DNA from: an uncultured Hungatella sp.
GTDB taxonomy: Bacteria > Bacillota > Clostridia > Lachnospirales > Lachnospiraceae
Reading direction: 5' to 3'
DNA length: 19,264 nucleotides
Assembly (NCBI GenBank): GCA_910588505.1
Contig: CAJUPQ010000069.1
Coordinates: 1 to 19,264 of the forward strand
Part shown: in pieces, positions 1 through 5,867 of the stretch
Layout of the letters: each line of letters opens with the position of its first letter
How positions within the stretch are numbered: the stretch's first letter is position 1
Made by a program: the position numbers and the translations under genes
The notes under the pieces: model-generated
Told to the model about the DNA's origin: nothing
Databases searched by the model: none
The model's input: the letters and a program-made list of their open reading frames with translations, nothing else

Positions 1-1
1 G

Positions 2-157
2 GCCGTGCTGGCGGAGGATCTGGCAGAGCGGGAGAGCGAGAATGGGGATAAGGGGAGAATGAATGCCCTGAAAGAGTATATACAAATGATCTCGGATGAG
101 ATGGCGATTCTGGACAGCAAGGTGAAGGATGAGAATGTGACGGCTGATGAGGAGTAG
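2..157 (+). CDS. C-terminal end of an unidentified protein (partial)
   Basis: An open frame enters from the left edge and runs 51 codons to a TAG at 155-157. The visible tail is highly charged and looks helical (rich in Glu, Asp, Lys and Met, ending VTADEE), with no catalytic motif in the part that can be seen. I do not recognise the family. It lies about 135 bases upstream of the DRTGG-domain gene on the same strand. In Clostridia such DRTGG/PHP genes often sit beside histidine-kinase-like ATPases or iron hydrogenase-like proteins, so this could be the end of one of those, but that is context only. Confidence 0.6.
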   Translation, partial: AVLAEDLAERESENGDKGRMNALKEYIQMISDEMAILDSKVKDENVTADEE

Positions 158-291
158 AGGTAACCATTCAGACATCCGGCGGAGCGGATGCGGGATGTTT
201 AAGGAGAGGACCCGCTGCCTGTCCATGGGCAGAGGGCTGTGCCGGGCCAGAGGGATGAGCCTGGGCAGAGGATGATGTGAGGTGGAAGTTT

Positions 292-627
292 ATGACTGTG
301 GAAGATTTGATCGGAAAAGGGATATTTCAGGTTGTGGCGGAGGGGGATGACCTTTCCAGGGAGATTACGGGGATTTTCTGCTGCGACCTTTTGAGTGTTG
401 CCATGGGGAGAGCGCCGTCTAACAGCGCATGGGTGACGGTTATGGGTAATGTGAATACCATCGCCGTGGCGACTTTGGCTGATGTTTCCTGCGTGATTCT
501 GGCGGAGAACGCTCAGCCGGATGAGATGTGCCTGGCAAGGTCCAGGCAGCAGGGGGTGACCCTGCTTGCCACGGAGGAGCCGGTGTTTGAGGCGGCTTTG
601 AAGGTGCATCAGCTTTTGCGTGGCTGA
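292..627 (+). CDS. DRTGG-domain protein
   Basis: A small soluble protein of 111 residues that appears to be a free-standing DRTGG domain. This ligand-binding fold of unclear role is also found next to CBS domains and in phosphotransacetylases. Visible family features are an R-E-I-T-G turn followed by C-D-L-L-S (about residues 24-35), the A-W-V-T-V-M-G-N-x-N segment, and the A-T-L-x-D-V-S-C-V-I-L-A-E strand near the middle. ATG at 292 is preferred over the in-frame GTG at 277 because an AGGTGG ribosome binding site (280-285) sits six bases before it. The stop overlaps the next start as TGATG, so translation is probably coupled to the PHP gene. It has no kinase residues, so an HPr kinase label would be wrong. 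Confidence 0.8.
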   Translation: MTVEDLIGKGIFQVVAEGDDLSREITGIFCCDLLSVAMGRAPSNSAWVTVMGNVNTIAVATLADVSCVILAENAQPDEMCLARSRQQGVTLLATEEPVFEAALKVHQLLRG

Positions 628-1340
628 TGACAGAACTGTACTATGACCTGCACATCCATTCCTGTCTCTCACCATGCGGGGATGATGACATGACGCCGGC
701 CAATATTGCGGGCATGGCGGCGGTCAAGGGACTGGATGTGATAGCGGTGACGGACCACAATTCCTGTAAGAACTGTCCGGCTGTTTTGGCGGCGGCCCAG
801 GAGTATGGGATACTTGCTATTCCGGGAATGGAGATCAATACGTCGGAGGAGGTCCATGCGGTGTGCCTGTTTGAAGAGCTTAAGGCGGCCATGGATTTTG
901 ACGCCTATGTGTATGAGCGCCTTATGGCATTTCCCAATAAGGAGGAGATTTTCGGGAGGCAGCTGATCTATAATAAGGAGGATGAGATCTGCGGGACCGT
1001 GCCCAACCTGCTGATCAATGCCACGGACATTTCCTTTGAGGGGCTCTGGGAGCTGGTGAGAGGGTTCGGGGGCGTGATGTTTCCGGCCCATGTGGATAAG
1101 ACGGCCAACAGCCTTATCGCCAACCTGGGATTTATCCCGCCGGACAGCAAGTTTGTGACGGCGGAGGTGAAGGATCTGGGAAAACTTCACAGGGTGAGAA
1201 AGGAGAATCCTTACTTGGAGGGGTGCAGGATCATCAGCGACTCCGACGCCCACTATCTGGAGGATATCCATGAGCCCCAGCTGCGGCTGCAGGTGAGGGA
1301 GAGGAGTGTTAGAGGGGTTTTAGAGGTATTGGGGATGTAA
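627..1340 (+). CDS. PHP-domain metal-dependent phosphoesterase
   Basis: A 237-residue PHP-superfamily protein, predicted to be a cytoplasmic metal-dependent phosphoesterase. The PHP metal ligands can be read in order: D-L-H9-I-H11-S, T-D43-H44-N, P-G-M-E69, V-H77, P-A-H155-V-D and S-D-S-D207-A-H209. This is the TrpH/YciV-like arrangement (RNase AM / 5'-3' exonuclease-type or nucleoside 3',5'-bisphosphate phosphatase relatives), but the substrate cannot be told from sequence alone. Its ATG shares one base with the stop of the DRTGG gene, and the ribbon-helix-helix gene starts two bases after its own stop, so the three form a tight operon. It is not the histidinol-phosphatase, which is the separate PHP gene at 4758. 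Confidence 0.87.
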   Translation: MTELYYDLHIHSCLSPCGDDDMTPANIAGMAAVKGLDVIAVTDHNSCKNCPAVLAAAQEYGILAIPGMEINTSEEVHAVCLFEELKAAMDFDAYVYERLMAFPNKEEIFGRQLIYNKEDEICGTVPNLLINATDISFEGLWELVRGFGGVMFPAHVDKTANSLIANLGFIPPDSKFVTAEVKDLGKLHRVRKENPYLEGCRIISDSDAHYLEDIHEPQLRLQVRERSVRGVLEVLGM

Positions 1341-1342
1341 TA

Positions 1343-1546
1343 ATGAAGAGTGGTCATTTAGTGATAAAGCCAAAGAGGCCAAAAGGAGACGATGGATACA
1401 AGGTTTTTTCGATTCGTATTAAAGAAGAAATCGTAGCACAGATTGATGATATATCTTTAAAAACAGGGCGCAGCAGGAATGAATTGATAAGTATATTTTT
1501 GGAGTATGCCCTGGGCCGGTGTGTGGTTGAGGAGGAAAATAGTTGA
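1343..1546 (+). CDS. Ribbon-helix-helix (CopG/Arc-like) small DNA-binding protein
   Basis: A 67-residue basic protein with the layout of a ribbon-helix-helix DNA-binding domain. A short beta strand K-V-F-S-I-R-I-K (about residues 20-27) is followed by helix E-E-I-V-A-Q-I-D-D-I-S, the turn K-T-G-R-S-R-N-E, and a second helix L-I-S-I-F-L-E-Y-A-L. RHH proteins bind DNA as dimers through the strand. The N-terminal tail is lysine/arginine rich and may add DNA contacts. It begins two bases after the PHP stop and is followed by a strong terminator, so it is the last gene of the operon. No toxin gene follows, so an antitoxin role is not supported. It may regulate this operon, but no operator was identified. 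Confidence 0.75.
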   Translation: MKSGHLVIKPKRPKGDDGYKVFSIRIKEEIVAQIDDISLKTGRSRNELISIFLEYALGRCVVEEENS

Positions 1547-1583
1547 TGCGGGCATCGGAGTAAACATCTGAGAATGAGTCTGG

Positions 1584-1617
1584 AAAGGCCGGATTTTTAT
1601 AATTTCTGGCCTTTTTT
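1584..1617 (+). terminator. Rho-independent terminator of the DRTGG-PHP-RHH operon
   Basis: Left arm AAAGGCCGGA (1584-1593) pairs with TCTGGCCTTT (1605-1614) over ten positions with one G-U pair. An 11-base AT-rich loop separates them, and the right arm runs into a six-base T tract (1612-1617). It lies 38 bases after the RHH stop. Confidence 0.85.
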
Positions 1618-1640
1618 GATATACATGAAGGGGGATTCGT

Positions 1641-1829
1641 ATTATAAATGAGGAAGCTGAGCCTACAGGAGCTTTGGATTCCAAAACCAGCAGGGAGGTG
1701 CTGGATTTTTTGAAGGAATTAAATGAAGAGGGCAATACGATTGTGATCATCACCCATGACAGTTCCATCGCCCTGGAGGCTAAGCGGGTGGTGCGGGTTC
1801 ATGACGGCCGTGGTAAAGCATGGCAATGA
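1641..1829 (+). pseudogene. Remnant of an ABC transporter ATPase (MacB/LolD type), C-terminal part
   Basis: The frame reads E-P-T-G-A-L-D-S followed by S-R-E-V-L-D-F-L-K-E-L and T-I-V-I-I-T-H-D. These are the end of Walker B, the D-loop and the H-loop of a MacB/LolD-type ABC ATPase. Everything upstream (Walker A, Q-loop, signature) is missing. At the junction the normal A-D-E-P-T-G has become E-A-E-P-T-G, so the Walker B aspartate is lost. There is no start codon with a ribosome binding site. The frame closes with TGA at 1827-1829, just as permease-like sequence begins in another frame. It is clearly non-functional and is the ATPase half of the decayed transporter continued in the next entry. 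Confidence 0.8.
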
Positions 1830-2338
1830 CTCTGTGTCTTCCACCAGCGTTGCCGGAGTCAGCGAAGAGTACCTGGATATTAAGGGGGTTGAGCTGGAGC
1901 AGGGGAGAAATATCCAGTATTCGGATATCGTGTCCAGGCAGAAGGTGTGCGTGGTGGGGTATTATGTAGCGGGAGAGCTTTACGGCAGCCCGGAGAAGGC
2001 CATTGACCAGACCGTAAAGATCGGAGGCTATGGGTTCCGCATCGTAGGGGGCCAGACGGCAGGATGAGGAGAGCCAAGAGGACGGAGGAACGGATGATTT
2101 TGTCTGGAATCCTACAGTTGCGGGGTGAAAATGTCACGGAACGCCAATATTGGCAGCTATGTTTTTACCGTACGCCAGTTGGACACAGCAGCAAAGGCTA
2201 CGGAACAGATTTCGGATTTTCTCCAGGAAATCTTTAAGAATGAGGATCTGTACCAGGTGACAACCATGAGCGAAATGCTGGATTCTCTGAATTCCATGAT
2301 TGCCATGGTGTCGGCAGGGCTTGGGGGGATTTGCGGGA
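1810..2338 (+). pseudogene. Remnant of a MacB-type ABC transporter permease (periplasmic-core-like domain)
   Basis: Three consecutive frames together read like the extracellular core (MacB_PCD) domain of a MacB/FtsX-family permease. The first carries S-T-S-V-A-G-V-S-E-E-Y-L-D-I-K-G and later G-G-Y-G-F-R-I-V-G, ending near 2050. The second is D-E-E-S-Q-E-D-G-G-T-D-D-F-V-W (about 2063-2125). The third is N-A-N-I-G-S-Y-V-F-T-V-R-Q through M-I-A-M-V-S-A-G-L-G-G-I (about 2137-2336). Frameshifts separate them. The first transmembrane segment before the domain and the FtsX helices after it are gone. An intact system would have the ATPase gene followed by a full permease of roughly 400 residues. A hairpin at 2341-2393 directly abuts the broken end. 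Confidence 0.78.
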
Positions 2339-2340
2339 AG

Positions 2341-2393
2341 AACCGTTTTTTAATTCTGTCTGATGCAGACGGCGGGATTGAAAAACGGTTTTT
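2341..2393 (+). terminator. Long nested hairpin, terminator-like
   Basis: AACCGTTTTTTAAT (2341-2354) pairs with ATTGAAAAACGGTT (2377-2390) over 14 positions with one G-U pair. The loop holds a second small hairpin, GTCTG-ATG-CAGAC (2358-2370). Three T residues follow the outer stem. It could stop transcription from the decayed transporter before the PadR promoter. The A-rich and T-rich arms would also let it act in the other direction. Confidence 0.55.
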
Positions 2394-2459
2394 GTTGTGT
2401 GGATATTGTATTTCTGCGAGATGTTTTTGTGGGACGCTTTTCATGGGCAAAAGAAATGG

Positions 2460-2488
2460 TTGACTTATATAGACAGCCGATATATAAT
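2460..2488 (+). promoter_or_regulatory. Consensus sigma-70-type promoter of the padR operon
   Basis: TTGACT (2460-2465), a 17-base spacer and TATAAT (2483-2488) form a near-perfect housekeeping promoter. It lies 55 bases before the PadR start. The nine-base sequence CGATATATA occurs at 2478-2486, overlapping the -10 box, and again at 2505-2513. This pair is a plausible operator for PadR autoregulation (inference). Confidence 0.8.
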
Positions 2489-2543
2489 AAAATATGTAGA
2501 TGATCGATATATAGATTTCCAATATAAGAAAGGAGATGTGGGT

Positions 2544-3050
2544 TTGGCGGGAGATAAGAATCAGGTGTCAGGGAATACGGCTATGCTGCTTTTGCGGCTT
2601 TTGTCAGAGAAGGATATGTATGGTTATGAGATGATTGAGGAACTTTTGCACAGGTCCAATCATGTGTTTGATCTGAAGGCGGGGACGCTCTACCCTCTTC
2701 TTCACGGCATGGAGGCCAGGAATCAGCTGGTGTCCTATGAGAAGGAAGCCGGGGGGAAGACGCGCAGGTATTACCGGATCACCAAGGAGGGGAGAAAGGA
2801 GCTGGAGCGCAGAAGGGAGGAGTGGCAGGTCTACAGCGGGGCTGTGGCCAAGGTGATGACAGCGGGAGGCGGAGATTTGCTGCCGGAGGTTGGCGGGATG
2901 AGATGGGATGGTTTGTGGGAATCTGGCGGGATGAAGCAGGGGGTTTTGTCAGAATCGGACGGGATGAGAGAGCATGGCGTCTTGTGGGGGAAACTGTGGC
3001 AGAGGTTTGGCGGCAGCCATGAGAAGGGAGGGGAGATTTATGGAGTTTAA
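2544..3050 (+). CDS. PadR-family transcriptional regulator
   Basis: A winged-helix repressor-like protein of about 168 residues. The PadR signature is clear: A-M-L-L-L-R-L-L-S-E-K-D-M-Y-G-Y-E-M-I-E-E-L, then L-K-A-G-T-L-Y-P-L-L-H-G-M-E, then R-R-Y-Y-R-I-T-K-E-G. I choose TTG at 2544 as start because AGGAG (2531-2535) lies eight bases before it and the resulting M-A-G-D-K-N opening fits the family; GTG at 2538 is too close to that site. After about residue 105 the usual PadR helix gives way to a low-complexity tail with repeated G-G-M-R/K and S-D-G-M-R segments, which is unusual. The gene overlaps the following membrane-protein gene by 11 bases, the classic PadR plus HAAS-domain pairing, so it probably controls its own operon. 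Confidence 0.88.
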   Translation: MAGDKNQVSGNTAMLLLRLLSEKDMYGYEMIEELLHRSNHVFDLKAGTLYPLLHGMEARNQLVSYEKEAGGKTRRYYRITKEGRKELERRREEWQVYSGAVAKVMTAGGGDLLPEVGGMRWDGLWESGGMKQGVLSESDGMREHGVLWGKLWQRFGGSHEKGGEIYGV

Positions 3051-4467
3051 GGAGTTTCTTGACACAATGTCAGGCCAGATACGCAGCCAGAAGGCCAGGG
3101 CTGTGGCGGTGAGGGAGATGGAGGACCACATAAGGGACCAGGCGGATTTCTATGAGAGTCAGGGCATGAGCGGCGGCGACGCCTTAAAGGAGGCGGTGCG
3201 CCAGATGGGGGATCCGGTGGATGTGGGGGTGGAATTGGACCGGATTCACAGGCCGGACATGGAGTGGCGTCTGTTCGGATGGATCGTGGCGTTCAGCGGG
3301 ATGGGGCTTGTGATTCAGTATCTTTGTTTTTACTGTGTGAACGTGGCGCCGGGGGTCAATGGCCAGAGTCAATGGATTTTGGGTGATTCTACAGGGAGTT
3401 TTGTGCGGCAGTGCGTTTACACGGCTGTGGGGCTGGGGATCATGGCCGTGATCTGTCTGCTGGATTACAGTGTGATCGGGAAGTACGCGGAGGTATTGAC
3501 AATTTGCCTATTCGCGGCGGTTGTTTTTGTGTGTACCTTTGACGTGGTCAGGAAGGTGAACGGGGCTTATGGGACATTGAAGAGCCTGATGTATCTGTTT
3601 GTTCCTCTTTTTGGCGGGATCTGTTACCGGATGCGGGGGAAGGGATACATAGGTCTGGGGATTTGCTGTCTGTGGATCGGAGCGGTGTTTTTTGTGGGGG
3701 GTTCGGTGATCGGAGGCGGCTTTGGGGTGACTATTGATGTTATTGCGGTGTGTCTGCTCATGGTCTTTGGGGCTGCGTGGAGAGGGTGGTTTCATCCGGA
3801 CGGGAAGAGGGGAATAAGGGCTGTTTTTGGCCTGGGGACGGCTTTGGCGGTTGTGGCGGAGCTGTTCTTTAAATTTGGTCTCAGCCCGTACCAGATCGAG
3901 AGGCTGCAGGTTTGGCTCCACCCGGAGGATTATGCGGACACAGGAGGATACAGCATCATGACCATCCGCAGGATCGTGGCAAGTCTGGCTGCCAATGGGA
4001 ACTGCTTTGAGGCCCTGGAGGAGAGCGGGCTTCAGTGGTTTTTGTATAGCGAGGGAAACGGCGGCGATTTTATGATCCTGCAGACTGCGGTGACCCTGGG
4101 ATTTTTAAAGACAGTGGGGATACTGGTTCTTTTTGGGGCTTTCTTTTTCTACCTGTTTCGGATGGCGGCGCGGGAGAAGAACCGTCTGGGGAGGATGATG
4201 GGATTTGGCTGCACACTGATGCTGACTGTGGAGACGGTGCGCAACGTGCTGTACAATTTTGGCGTTGGCCTGGGGTCTACGGCGGGGATTCCGTTTTTGT
4301 CTTTCGGGAAAGTCCACACCCTGGCGGTTTATGTGCTTTTGGGGGTGCTTTTGAGTATTTACCGGTATCGAAACCTGGTGTGGGAGGAACCGGTTAAGGC
4401 CGGGGACGGCGGGAAGGTAAAGATCGGCGGATACGTGATCCGGGTGGAGAAGAGGGTGAAATCTTAG
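3040..4467 (+). CDS. HAAS (permease prefix) domain fused to a SEDS-family membrane protein (FtsW/RodA/SpoVE-like)
   Basis: A 475-residue protein. Residues 1-70 form a soluble helical HAAS/permease-prefix domain (E-M-E-D-H-I-R-D-Q, then A-L-K-E-A-V-R-Q-M-G-D-P). From about residue 77 it is a polytopic membrane protein with roughly ten hydrophobic segments. The C-terminal half resembles SEDS peptidoglycan polymerases: S-L-A-A-N-G near 315, G-G-D343-F-M-I-L followed by L-G-F-L-K-T-V-G, then N-F-G-V-G-L-G-S-T-A-G-I-P-F-L-S-F-G (406-423) and a final L-L-S-I-Y-R helix. D343 matches the aspartate of the T-D-F-I-F motif that is essential in RodA/FtsW; the usual following Glu-Glu pair is absent. ATG 3040 follows AGGGAGGGGAG. 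The long in-frame opening from 2974 lies inside padR and is rejected. No penicillin-binding-protein partner is adjacent. Its substrate is unknown. Confidence 0.8.
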   Translation: MEFKEFLDTMSGQIRSQKARAVAVREMEDHIRDQADFYESQGMSGGDALKEAVRQMGDPVDVGVELDRIHRPDMEWRLFGWIVAFSGMGLVIQYLCFYCVNVAPGVNGQSQWILGDSTGSFVRQCVYTAVGLGIMAVICLLDYSVIGKYAEVLTICLFAAVVFVCTFDVVRKVNGAYGTLKSLMYLFVPLFGGICYRMRGKGYIGLGICCLWIGAVFFVGGSVIGGGFGVTIDVIAVCLLMVFGAAWRGWFHPDGKRGIRAVFGLGTALAVVAELFFKFGLSPYQIERLQVWLHPEDYADTGGYSIMTIRRIVASLAANGNCFEALEESGLQWFLYSEGNGGDFMILQTAVTLGFLKTVGILVLFGAFFFYLFRMAAREKNRLGRMMGFGCTLMLTVETVRNVLYNFGVGLGSTAGIPFLSFGKVHTLAVYVLLGVLLSIYRYRNLVWEEPVKAGDGGKVKIGGYVIRVEKRVKS

Positions 4468-4574
4468 AGTGCTTTCGGAAACATTGGAGTATTTTTCTTG
4501 ATTTCCGGGGGATGTTGGACAGATGGCGACGCTTTTCGGTTTTTGGCCGGATTTTTATAGTATGCGACTGTTTT

Positions 4575-4604
4575 TTGATAGATATGGCGTGGGTTTTGTA
4601 TTAT
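4575..4604 (+). promoter_or_regulatory. Candidate promoter upstream of histidinol-phosphatase
   Basis: TTGATA (4575-4580), an 18-base spacer and TATTAT (4599-4604). It would give a leader of roughly 145 bases that contains the tandem repeat and the hairpin. No T-box or attenuator features were recognised. Confidence 0.5.
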
Positions 4605-4665
4605 GATGGGGGAAACAAAACCTGTGGAAGTTTCGGCGGATTAGCAGACTGACAGGCAGGCTGGC

Positions 4666-4713
4666 AGATTAGTAGATTAGCAGATTAGCAGATTAGCAGA
4701 TTAGCAGATTAGC
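4666..4713 (+). repeat. Tandem repeat, six copies of AGATTAGC
   Basis: Six head-to-tail 8-base units; the first ends in T (AGATTAGT) and the other five are identical AGATTAGC. Upstream, GGATTAGC followed by AGACTGAC and AGGCAGGC looks like degenerate earlier units. The array lies 44 bases before the hisK start, in its probable leader. Such perfect short repeats can change copy number by replication slippage. Confidence 0.95.
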
Positions 4714-4715
4714 GG

Positions 4716-4731
4716 ACCGGCGGGCGCCGGT
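4716..4731 (+). other. GC-rich hairpin between repeat and hisK ribosome binding site
   Basis: ACCGGC (4716-4721) and GCCGGT (4726-4731) form a perfect inverted repeat around GGGC, immediately after the tandem array and followed only by TTT. It is too weak in T residues for a confident terminator. It may be a leader structure upstream of the hisK ribosome binding site (GGAGGAG from 4742). Confidence 0.5.
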
Positions 4732-4757
4732 TTGACTGGGGGGAGGAGAGAAGGAAG

Positions 4758-5588
4758 ATGTTTGCGGATTACCATGTGCATACGGAGTTCAGCGATGATT
4801 CGGTTTATCCCATGGAGGATGTGGTGAGGGATGCCATTGACATGGGGATGGAGGAGATCTGTTTTACGGACCATGTGGATTACGGCGTAAAGGTGGATTG
4901 GGACTGCGGGGAGGAGATCGCGTACCGCTGCGGGGAGCCTATGGCCAATGTGGATTACCCCAGGTACGCGGCAAAGATCGGAAGGCTTCGGGAACAGTAC
5001 GGCGGTCAGATCACCCTCCGCATGGGGATGGAGTTTGGGGTGCAGATGCACACCATACCCCGGTTTGAGGCTCTTTACGGGAGATACCCGTTTGATTTTA
5101 TTATTTTGTCCGTGCATCAGGTGGAGGATAAGGAGTTCTGGAACGGGGATTTTCAGGCGGGCAGGAGCCAGCAGGAGTACAATGAGCGGTATTATGAGGA
5201 GATGCTTGGTCTGGTCAGCAGTTTTCATGATTACAGCGTGCTGGGCCATATGGATCTGATCGCGCGGTACGATGAGGCGGGGGTTTACCCTTTTGAGAAA
5301 ATCAGGCCTTATGCGGAGAAGATCTTGAGGAAGGTTGTTGAGGATGGGAAGGGGATTGAGGTGAATACTTCTTATCACCGGTATGGGCTGGGGGATTCCA
5401 CGCCTTCTAAGGATATTTTGAGGCTTTACCGGGATTTGGGCGGCAGGATCGTGACCATTGGCAGCGACAGCCACAAGAGGGAGCACCTGGGGGCTTATGT
5501 CCGGGAGGCGAAGGAGCTTTTAAGGTCCCTGGGATTTGAGGAGTTTTGCACGTTTGAGCAGATGAAACCAATGTTCCACAAGCTGTAG
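4758..5588 (+). CDS. hisK: Histidinol-phosphatase, PHP family
   Basis: Predicted to hydrolyse L-histidinol phosphate to L-histidinol, the penultimate stage of histidine biosynthesis, in the cytoplasm. The 276-residue length matches the PHP-type HisJ/HisK enzymes. Metal ligands are visible in order: D-Y-H6-V-H8-T, T-D38-H39-V-D, G-M-E92-F-G, S-V-H120, G-H164-M-D and G-S-D237-S-H239. The segment F-D-F-I-I-L-S-V-H-Q-V and the closing G-S-D-S-H-K are typical of histidinol-phosphatases rather than generic PHP proteins. It is isolated from other his genes, as is common for this enzyme in Clostridia. The start follows GGAGGAGAGAAGGAAG. The short tandem repeat in its leader is the odd feature. A related phosphatase specificity cannot be excluded. 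Confidence 0.87.
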   Translation: MFADYHVHTEFSDDSVYPMEDVVRDAIDMGMEEICFTDHVDYGVKVDWDCGEEIAYRCGEPMANVDYPRYAAKIGRLREQYGGQITLRMGMEFGVQMHTIPRFEALYGRYPFDFIILSVHQVEDKEFWNGDFQAGRSQQEYNERYYEEMLGLVSSFHDYSVLGHMDLIARYDEAGVYPFEKIRPYAEKILRKVVEDGKGIEVNTSYHRYGLGDSTPSKDILRLYRDLGGRIVTIGSDSHKREHLGAYVREAKELLRSLGFEEFCTFEQMKPMFHKL

Positions 5589-5659
5589 CACCGGGGCTGG
5601 GCGGATGCCGGGGAGTAGACTGGAGACGTAGCTTGGCGGATGGGACGTGTGAAGGATTG

Positions 5660-5766
5660 CTGTATATGAAAAGGAAAGTTGAGGGTGGGCCAGAACTACG
5701 TGGGATGGGTATTATGAGAGATGTGTGCTGGATTTTGAGGGGAATCAGATTGAGATAACGGTGTAG
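5660..5766 (+). pseudogene. C-terminal remnant of a VOC/glyoxalase-family protein
   Basis: The frame ending at TAG 5764-5766 reads R-T-T-W-D-G-Y-Y-E-R-C-V-L-D-F-E-G-N-Q-I-E-I-T-V. This is the typical last strand and metal-ligand segment (G-Y-Y-E...D-P-x-G-N-x-I-E) of glyoxalase/bleomycin-resistance (VOC) proteins. The preceding V-E-G-G-P piece lies in another frame, so a frameshift occurs near 5690. The N-terminal 80-90 residues are absent. Nothing else was recognised between the hisK stop and this fragment. Confidence 0.75.
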
Positions 5767-5781
5767 AGAGGCGCTGGAACA

Positions 5782-5867
5782 ATGTCTGGGATAAGGATTG
5801 AGAGGGCTGCGATTAAGAATTTTAAGTGTCATCATGATTTCGCGATGGATTTAAAGGGATTGAATAT
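5782..5867 (+). pseudogene. N-terminal remnant of an AAA/RecF-like ATPase
   Basis: Starting at ATG 5782 the frame reads I-R-I-E-R-A-A-I-K-N-F-K-C-H, then M-D-L-K-G-L-N-I-W. This is the classic first strand and turn of an SMC/RecF/OLD-like AAA ATPase, which should continue into G-x-N-x-x-G-K-S. The match stops exactly before the expected P-loop. The frame then runs over the start of the HAD gene and ends about 60 bases later. It is a fragment of about 29 codons left by a deletion or insertion whose edge coincides with the HAD start. Confidence 0.65.

Larger units (their letters stand above)
4468..4757 (+). other. Intergenic region: hisK promoter, tandem repeat and hairpin
   Basis: These 290 bases contain no convincing gene. 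The first 100 bases are unremarkable and somewhat T-rich. They are followed by a promoter-like pair (4575-4604), a tandem 8-bp repeat (4666-4713) and a GC-rich hairpin (4716-4731), each listed separately. Confidence 0.7.

Noticed and set aside
1343..1546. Ribbon-helix-helix protein as an antitoxin
   Set aside because: The gene is followed by a terminator and decayed transporter sequence; no toxin-like partner is adjacent.
2397..2543. Upstream ATG at 2397 for the PadR gene
   Set aside because: It precedes the promoter at 2460-2488, has no ribosome binding site, and the added residues do not resemble PadR proteins. The TTG at 2544 fits better.
4666..4713. Tandem repeats as a CRISPR array
   Set aside because: The units are 8 bases long without spacers, and no cas genes are present.
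4701..5486. Long open frame on the minus strand opposite hisK (and similar minus-strand frames at 5832-6791 and 7604-8440)
   Set aside because: These frames mirror well-supported + strand genes, are rich in His, Pro and Leu as expected for antisense reading of this codon usage, and show no motif or ribosome binding site.
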